A DNA stretch of 64,000 nt from Haloplasma contractile (GTDB lineage Bacteria; Bacillota_I; Bacilli_A; Haloplasmatales; Haloplasmataceae): assembly GCA_016841945.1 (NCBI GenBank), contig JAENYC010000014.1:22903-86902 (forward strand). Reading direction: 5' to 3'. Under the pieces are notes generated by a model. The model was not told where the DNA came from. It searched no databases and saw only the letters and a list, made by a program, of their open reading frames with translations. The position numbers and the translations under genes were made by a program. Below are positions 59,661 through 64,000 of the stretch, in pieces (the first letter of the stretch is position 1; the number at the start of each line of letters is the position of its first letter).

Positions 59661-60309
59661 CAATAAAATGATGATAACCTTCTGATATCCTTTCCTCAAT
59701 TATATAAAAACTATTTCCTTTTAAAAATTTCTTTACAACATCTATTTCAGGATAATAATGATATCCACCTTCATGAACGAACTCTCCATAGACAAGGGGT
59801 ACATTTAGTTCTTTTCCTAATTGATACGCCTCATCTTTTTCTTCCTTACTAATGATTTCAACAGTAAAATATAAAATACCATTATCTTTCAAGGCCCTAT
59901 TGAAATGATGAAGTACCTCATTCCAATCCTCCGGAAAGACATTTTCCATCGCATCAATACACATAATACCATCATATTCACTGTTTTCATTTAATTCTTG
60001 CAAACCACACCTTCGTGTCTCATAGTCATTATTTTTTTGTTTTGCTTTTTTTAGCATTTCAATTGACTGATCCATCCCTGTTACTTTAAGATTATATGAT
60101 TTTAAAATGGACCAATATTTCCCGGTACCACAAGCTGCATCTAGAACATGGTCATTACTACATAACTTACTAAGGAATAGTCTAATCATCTTTTCATGAA
60201 CTTCTTCAATATCTCCCCACTTATCATCATAGTCTCTTGAAAAAATGATATCATATCGTTTGATTGCATTTTTCCTTATTTCTATTAGCCATTCTTTTCT
60301 ATCTTTCAT
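59644..60309 (-). CDS. Class I SAM-dependent methyltransferase
   Basis: 221 residues, Methyltransf-11/25 type. Motif I is VLDAACGTGKYWSIL (about residue 58-72) and post-I VTGMDQSIEMLKKAKQK; the later motif YDGIMCIDAMENV follows, then FNRALKDNGILYFTVEI. Acceptor unknown; the family includes small-molecule and rRNA enzymes. No RBS of great strength (GAGGTATG). Lies 37 bp downstream of the ABC exporter on the same strand. Confidence 0.85.
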   Translation of the reverse strand: MKDRKEWLIEIRKNAIKRYDIIFSRDYDDKWGDIEEVHEKMIRLFLSKLCSNDHVLDAACGTGKYWSILKSYNLKVTGMDQSIEMLKKAKQKNNDYETRRCGLQELNENSEYDGIMCIDAMENVFPEDWNEVLHHFNRALKDNGILYFTVEIISKEEKDEAYQLGKELNVPLVYGEFVHEGGYHYYPEIDVVKKFLKGNSFYIIEERISEGYHHFIVQKRP

Positions 60310-60346
60310 ATAACATACCTCACATTAAATCATTATAATTTACATT

Positions 60347-62095
60347 TCATTTTATCTTTTTGTTAGCACTTTGTGCATGACATAATTTACTATATAATCC
60401 CTTGAGTTGAACAAGTTCATCATGTTCACCTTGTTCAACTATTTCTCCATCTTTTAATACAACAATTTGATTCGCATCTCTTATTGTAGATAAACGATGG
60501 GCAATCACAATAGAAGTTTTATTCTTCATCAATTTATTTAGTGCATCTTGAATTAACATTTCAGTCTCTGTATCAACAGATGAGGTTGCTTCATCTAATA
60601 TCAAAATAGGTGCATTTTTTAATACAGCACGCGCAATCGACAAACGTTGTTTTTGTCCACCTGATAGTTTTACACCACGCTCACCAATATGTGTTTCATA
60701 ACCATTTTCCAAATTGAGGATAAATTCATGTGCATTTGCAGCTTTAGCAGCTTCAATCACTTCCTCATCACTAGCATTTATACGACCATATAAAATATTA
60801 TCTTTAACAGTTCCGTTAAATAAGAATACATCTTGTGATACTAAACTAATTTGTTTACGTAAACTTTTCAAAGTATATTGATGAATATCAATATTATCAA
60901 TCAATATTTTACCTGATGTTGGGTCATAAAATCGAGGAATAAGACTTGCGATTGTTGTCTTTCCTACACCTGTTGCACCAACAAGTGCTAGAGTTTGTCC
61001 CGATTTTACTTTAAATGAAATGTTTTTTATAACCGGAATTTCATCAACATAATGAAAGCTAACATTTTTAAACTCAATGTTACCCTTCACATCTTTAAGA
61101 TTTATTGCGTTTTTGTCTTCTTTAATATCACTCTCTTCATTTATAATATCAATTACCCTTTCAGCACTCCCTAGTGCTTGTTGTAACCCCTCATTAATCT
61201 GTCCTAAAGCCATAATAGGTTGATAAAATAAGTTAAGGTATAAAATAAACGCGACTAAATCAGGAAGTGGTAATTCTCCTTCTAAGGCGAATATACCTCC
61301 TACTAAAATAACGATAACAGTCCCTATACTTGCCACAAATTCAACCGCTGGGTGAAATCCATTACTTAATTTCAATGCCTTTAAAATTGCATTCGTATAG
61401 CTTGCTATTGATTTTCTTGTTCTTTTTCCTTCATAATTTTCTTTCGTAAAAGCTTTAATTTCCTTTATTCCCGAGAAATTATCTTGAAGAATAGAGTTTA
61501 CTTCTCCAATTCTATCCTGCGCTTTTCTAAATAAAGGTCTTGAAACTTTACTAAATTTTAAAACCATTATCACTAAAAATGGAATAGGAATTAAAGTATA
61601 TAAGGTTAAAGTAATATTCATCGTAAACAAAATAACAAATATTCCAATAAACATCAATCCATTGACTAAAATTGTTGGAATAGCGTGTGCTAATAAAACC
61701 TCGAAATTTCTTGTATCATTAATAATCCTAGACATAAGCTCACCAGTTTGTCTATCTTTAAAGAACTTAATGGATAATTTTTGCATATGTAAGTATAAGA
61801 AACTTCTGATATCTTCTAGTATCTTCCAAGCAGCATAATGGGAGATATAATTTGTTCCAAAACGAGATATTCCTCTAAATAGATAAATACCAACGACTAT
61901 CAAAGCAAGGATTTTGACTTTACTTATATTATCAACCCCTTCTTTGACACCTTCTTCAACAAATGCGGTCAAACTTCTAATCGCCCAAGGACCTGCAACA
62001 CTCATCGCTGTCATGACGACCATACTTAAGGTTGCTAATATCACCCAAATTTTATAAGGTTTTACAAATTTCATTAAAGTTTTAAATTCTTTCAT
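60347..62095 (-). CDS. ABC exporter, fused permease-ATPase (lipid/drug type)
   Basis: A 582-residue half-transporter. Six membrane segments lie in residues 1-310 (TM domain with FFKDRQTGELMSRIINDTRNFE), then the ATPase: Walker A LVGATGVGKTT (about 370), Q-loop LVSQDVFLFNG, signature KLSGGQKQRLSIARAVL, Walker B ILILDEATSSVD, H-loop VIAHRLSTI. It would act as a homodimer. It follows a MarR repressor by 10 bp, so expression of this multidrug/lipid exporter is probably induced by a small molecule. SD AGGAGCG. Confidence 0.93.
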   Translation of the reverse strand: MKEFKTLMKFVKPYKIWVILATLSMVVMTAMSVAGPWAIRSLTAFVEEGVKEGVDNISKVKILALIVVGIYLFRGISRFGTNYISHYAAWKILEDIRSFLYLHMQKLSIKFFKDRQTGELMSRIINDTRNFEVLLAHAIPTILVNGLMFIGIFVILFTMNITLTLYTLIPIPFLVIMVLKFSKVSRPLFRKAQDRIGEVNSILQDNFSGIKEIKAFTKENYEGKRTRKSIASYTNAILKALKLSNGFHPAVEFVASIGTVIVILVGGIFALEGELPLPDLVAFILYLNLFYQPIMALGQINEGLQQALGSAERVIDIINEESDIKEDKNAINLKDVKGNIEFKNVSFHYVDEIPVIKNISFKVKSGQTLALVGATGVGKTTIASLIPRFYDPTSGKILIDNIDIHQYTLKSLRKQISLVSQDVFLFNGTVKDNILYGRINASDEEVIEAAKAANAHEFILNLENGYETHIGERGVKLSGGQKQRLSIARAVLKNAPILILDEATSSVDTETEMLIQDALNKLMKNKTSIVIAHRLSTIRDANQIVVLKDGEIVEQGEHDELVQLKGLYSKLCHAQSANKKIK

Positions 62096-62105
62096 GATAA
62101 CGCTC

Positions 62106-62528
62106 CTATTTCATTAATTTCGTTAGTAAATCTCTTAAAGTTTTGAGTTCTTTCTCATTTAAAACACTCATACTTTGTTTCATATTATTTAAGTGTATGG
62201 GTAATAATTTTGTCTTTAATCTCAATCCCTCTTCTGTCAATTTTACGTACCACACCCTTCTATCTTCTTTTGAATGCTCACGAAACACCCATCCATTTTC
62301 AACCATTCGGTCAATCAAACCAGTCATATTACTCGCATTACAATTCAGTTCTTTGGCAAGTTCATTAGATGGTATCCCATTATTCCCGATATGATACATA
62401 GCATGAAATTGTTGCCATGTAATACCGTAATCTTCAATTTTTTTTCTCAGCTTATTTCTCAAATATTTGCTTGTATTTCTTAACATCCAATAGACTTCCC
62501 TATGGTTCGATTTTTCCATCACATTCAC
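62106..62528 (-). CDS. MarR-family transcriptional regulator
   Basis: A 140-residue winged-helix repressor: YGITWQQFHAMYHIGNNGIPSNELAKELNCNASNMTGLIDRMVENGWVFREHSKEDRRVWYVKL is spread over the wHTH (recognition helix at CNASNMTGLIDR, wing at SKEDRRVWY). It controls, by position, the ABC exporter 10 bp downstream and itself: a perfect palindrome sits at the -10 of their common promoter. Confidence 0.92.
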   Translation of the reverse strand: MNVMEKSNHREVYWMLRNTSKYLRNKLRKKIEDYGITWQQFHAMYHIGNNGIPSNELAKELNCNASNMTGLIDRMVENGWVFREHSKEDRRVWYVKLTEEGLRLKTKLLPIHLNNMKQSMSVLNEKELKTLRDLLTKLMK

Positions 62529-62555
62529 TCCTTCCTATATTTACTATATAAACAG

Positions 62556-62594
62556 TTCATATATGAATTATATAGGAATTAATTAATTTGTCAA
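62556..62594 (-). promoter_or_regulatory. marR promoter with overlapping operator
   Basis: TTGACA (62589-62594), 16 bp, TATAAT (62567-62572) on the minus strand. The perfect 12-bp palindrome TTCATATATGAA (62556-62567) abuts the -10, where bound MarR would block transcription. Confidence 0.65.
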
Positions 62595-62596
62595 GT

Positions 62597-62623
62597 AAAA
62601 AGAGACTTAAATAAGTCTCTTTT
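62597..62623. terminator. Hairpin upstream of the marR promoter
   Basis: Stem AGAGACTTA/TAAGTCTCT, loop AA, flanked by A and T runs. Together with the hairpin at 62635-62665 it isolates marR from the CotF transcript. Confidence 0.6.
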
Positions 62624-62634
62624 AATAGTTTAAT

Positions 62635-62665
62635 GAAAAAGAGCCATAGATATATCTATGACTCT
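62635..62665 (-). terminator. Terminator of the CotF-like gene
   Basis: Stem AGAGTCATAGATA/TATCTATGGCTCT with one mismatch, then five Ts on the minus strand. Confidence 0.7.
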
Positions 62666-62689
62666 AAAGTTAAAAATATAATTTATCAA

Positions 62690-63319
62690 TTATTGCTCAA
62701 CCATATTTTGACTATTACCATCAACAGTTTGTTGATATTGTTGTACTAGTTGACTCACACGTTCTTGATCCTCAGGTACGACTTGATACATGCGTCCTAA
62801 TTTATTTATACTTTGATCACTTGCTGCTTCTAATGGATAATATCCTTTATTCACCATGTACTGCCATACTTCATAAGCATGTGCACTACTCATTAAAAAT
62901 GCAGTTTCTAAAAATCCTCTTATTTCTGGATTCGCTGTCTCCATTGCAGCCCAAGCATATTCTCTACCAGCTCGTTTTAGAGTGAGAAGATAGGCGGTTA
63001 CCATTTCACGATCATTCATATCCTGTACTGTTGTTCTTGGCTGTACAGGTGGTGCTTGATTTTTTATTGCTTGCGTATAATTTGTTAAATCACCATCAAT
63101 CTTGAATCGAGGTAATTCTTTTTGAGTACCTTGTTGTTGGTTTATGAATTCGACTTTCATATTATAATCTCTTACATGGTATGGAAAATGCTTTTCTAGT
63201 ATGGCCTTAAATTCTTGATCTTTTACATGATCTAACATATAGGCCATATTGGTAATGCTGTTCACACAACTCATCGTTAGTTCATTTAAATCATGTAATT
63301 CGTGTACTGCTAATTTCAC
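62690..63319 (-). CDS. CotF-family (spore coat-like) protein
   Basis: A 209-residue helical protein. It opens AVHELHDLNELTMSCVNSITNMAYMLDHVKD, contains NDREMVTAYLLTLKRAGREYAWAAMETANPEIRGFLETAF and then SSAHAYEVWQYMVNKGYYPLEAA. This two-helix-pair arrangement and the final Y-x-x-x-x-K-G-Y-Y motif are those of CotF proteins, coat components of endospores in Bacillus and clostridia. Gln-rich C-terminal tail (QQYQQTVDG). CotF homologues also occur in non-sporulating relatives, so this is only a hint. Single gene with a GGAGG RBS. Confidence 0.8.
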   Translation of the reverse strand: MKLAVHELHDLNELTMSCVNSITNMAYMLDHVKDQEFKAILEKHFPYHVRDYNMKVEFINQQQGTQKELPRFKIDGDLTNYTQAIKNQAPPVQPRTTVQDMNDREMVTAYLLTLKRAGREYAWAAMETANPEIRGFLETAFLMSSAHAYEVWQYMVNKGYYPLEAASDQSINKLGRMYQVVPEDQERVSQLVQQYQQTVDGNSQNMVEQ

Positions 63320-63413
63320 TAATATAAAACCTCCTTATTTATTTTACAAACATAATTTTCTACATTCATGATGAATATATACGGCTTTTTTTATTTTGGA
63401 AAATATCGACAAT

Positions 63414-63863
63414 TCAATCTTTGTTCATGATTTCATATAAAGTAACTGGATTATTCTCTATATTAGCGAAATCACCGCGAATATATTTAATCACTGTTTT
63501 TTCATCACTAATTTCCTCTGGTGTCCTAATCCCTAATCTCCTAATCAGTGGTACTGGTGGACACCAACCTTGTATGGCATGTACTAATAGAAAAAAACTA
63601 ATGACACCAACAAGAAAAAACCAATAATAACTAAAAACAAAGCCCAAAATCGAACTGATTAATATTATGAATGAAGCATTTGCTTCTAATATTCTTTCTG
63701 TATCCCATTCTTTATTTAATTGATTAATTCTTTCTGATAGTTCTATTGGTGTTTTGTCCCTATATAGTTTTATTCGTTTTAATGTTTCTGTTTTAATTTT
63801 TTGATTCACTTGTTTATTTGTACTTAAAAATACTCTTTTCGCACTCGGTGGGAATATATTCAT
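63414..63863 (-). CDS. DUF2892-like small membrane protein
   Basis: 149 residues. After a basic helical N-terminus (KRVFLSTNKQVNQKIKTETLKRIKLY) come ERILEANASFIILISSILG, two membrane segments, and then LLVHAIQGWCPPVPLIRRLGIRTPEEI and VIKYIRGDF. The Gly-Trp-Cys-Pro motif with flanking R-R-x-G-x-R is the hallmark of the YgaP-tail/DUF2892-like proteins. The Cys might be functional; no rhodanese domain is attached. RBS AAGGAG. Function unknown. Confidence 0.7.
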   Translation of the reverse strand: MNIFPPSAKRVFLSTNKQVNQKIKTETLKRIKLYRDKTPIELSERINQLNKEWDTERILEANASFIILISSILGFVFSYYWFFLVGVISFFLLVHAIQGWCPPVPLIRRLGIRTPEEISDEKTVIKYIRGDFANIENNPVTLYEIMNKD

Positions 63864-63904
63864 TTCTTAAACTCCTTCTTCATTATATTCCTTTTTATTA
63901 TTAC

Positions 63905-63934
63905 AAAAAAACTCGATAATATTATCGAGTTTTT
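63905..63934. terminator. Terminator near the window end
   Basis: Perfect palindrome (arms 63907-63920, 63921-63934) with A and T runs. It probably ends a minus-strand gene lying beyond the window. I see no supportable ORF in the last 66 bases. Confidence 0.65.
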
Positions 63935-64000
63935 AATGAATAGTTAGTAAGCGTAAAATACAGCCCACATAGAATTAAAATATTAATTATGAGATAATAC

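Noticed and set aside
63935..64000. C-terminal end of a minus-strand gene at the window edge
   Set aside because: All three minus frames meet early stops or give only a few codons; nothing can be supported.
1..64000. CRISPR arrays, tRNA or rRNA genes, prophage
   Set aside because: No regularly spaced repeats, no cloverleaf or rRNA-like segments and no phage structural genes were noticed by eye; a covariance scan was not possible.

Overview
The window is AT-rich (roughly 30% G+C by eye), densely packed DNA from a low-GC Gram-positive bacterium (Bacillota). Ribosome-binding sites are strong (GGAGG-type), intrinsic terminators are many, and sigma-A promoters are recognisable. TGA is used as a stop (mnhF, the mnhB-like gene and mal end in TGA, two of them in ATGA overlaps), so this is not a TGA=Trp mollicute. 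Glutamate racemase and poly-gamma-glutamate genes suggest a cell envelope. A CotF-type coat protein hints at, but does not prove, a sporulating ancestry. The metabolism visible here is anaerobic and amino-acid based. I could not assign a genus. No rRNA, tRNA, CRISPR or prophage was seen.

Layout. 1-3.6 kb: the end of a secreted beta-sandwich protein, a caspase-fold secreted protease with a small membrane partner, and a nitroreductase relic. 3.6-12.7 kb: nitroreductase, a kinase-phosphatase, an NAD-salvage operon (NUDIX/winged helix, nicotinamidase, pncB), rsgA with a structured leader, a 5'-3' exonuclease, a SIMPL protein and an Old Yellow Enzyme. 12.8-16.7 kb: an MFS exporter and an SF2 helicase with membrane segments. 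16.8-37.6 kb: one long minus-strand gene train, the centrepiece (below). 37.8-39.5 kb: an IS4/IS1634-type transposase. 39.7-46.3 kb: a Gate-domain protein, a WG-repeat protein, alanine dehydrogenase and DUF1576. 46.5-50.7 kb: a seven-gene Mrp/Mbh-type cation antiporter module. 50.7-64 kb: single genes, including a GNAT, an orphan ABC permease with a collapsed duplicate, two phosphotransferases, a Mrp/NBP35 ATPase, a GGDEF protein, an Asp/Glu racemase, an MBL hydrolase, a MarR-controlled ABC exporter, CotF and a DUF2892-like protein.

Centrepiece. From a sigma-A promoter at 37561-37589 (TTTACA-17-TATAAT, with a near-perfect cre box just upstream), 19 genes run in one direction to a terminator at about 16.8 kb with no convincing internal terminator. 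The first seven (glmS, glmL, glmE, mal, citD, citE, citF) encode the methylaspartate route of glutamate fermentation, with the citDEF products probably acting as citramalate lyase. They are followed by gamma-glutamyltransferase, a TRAP-large-subunit-like permease, a 48-residue membrane peptide, two aspartoacylase/succinylglutamate-desuccinylase-type zinc hydrolases, a DUF6305-like lipoprotein, PgsB, PgsC, a PgsW-like protein, a giant repeat lipoprotein and glutamate racemase. My inference is a unit that makes, remodels and/or dismantles gamma-linked polyglutamate at the cell surface, takes up the released D/L-glutamate, racemises it and ferments it to pyruvate and acetate. The synthesis genes and the complete-looking catabolic arm in one train are the most unusual aspect. 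PgsA/CapA, mesaconase and the citrate-lyase maturation genes are absent from the window.
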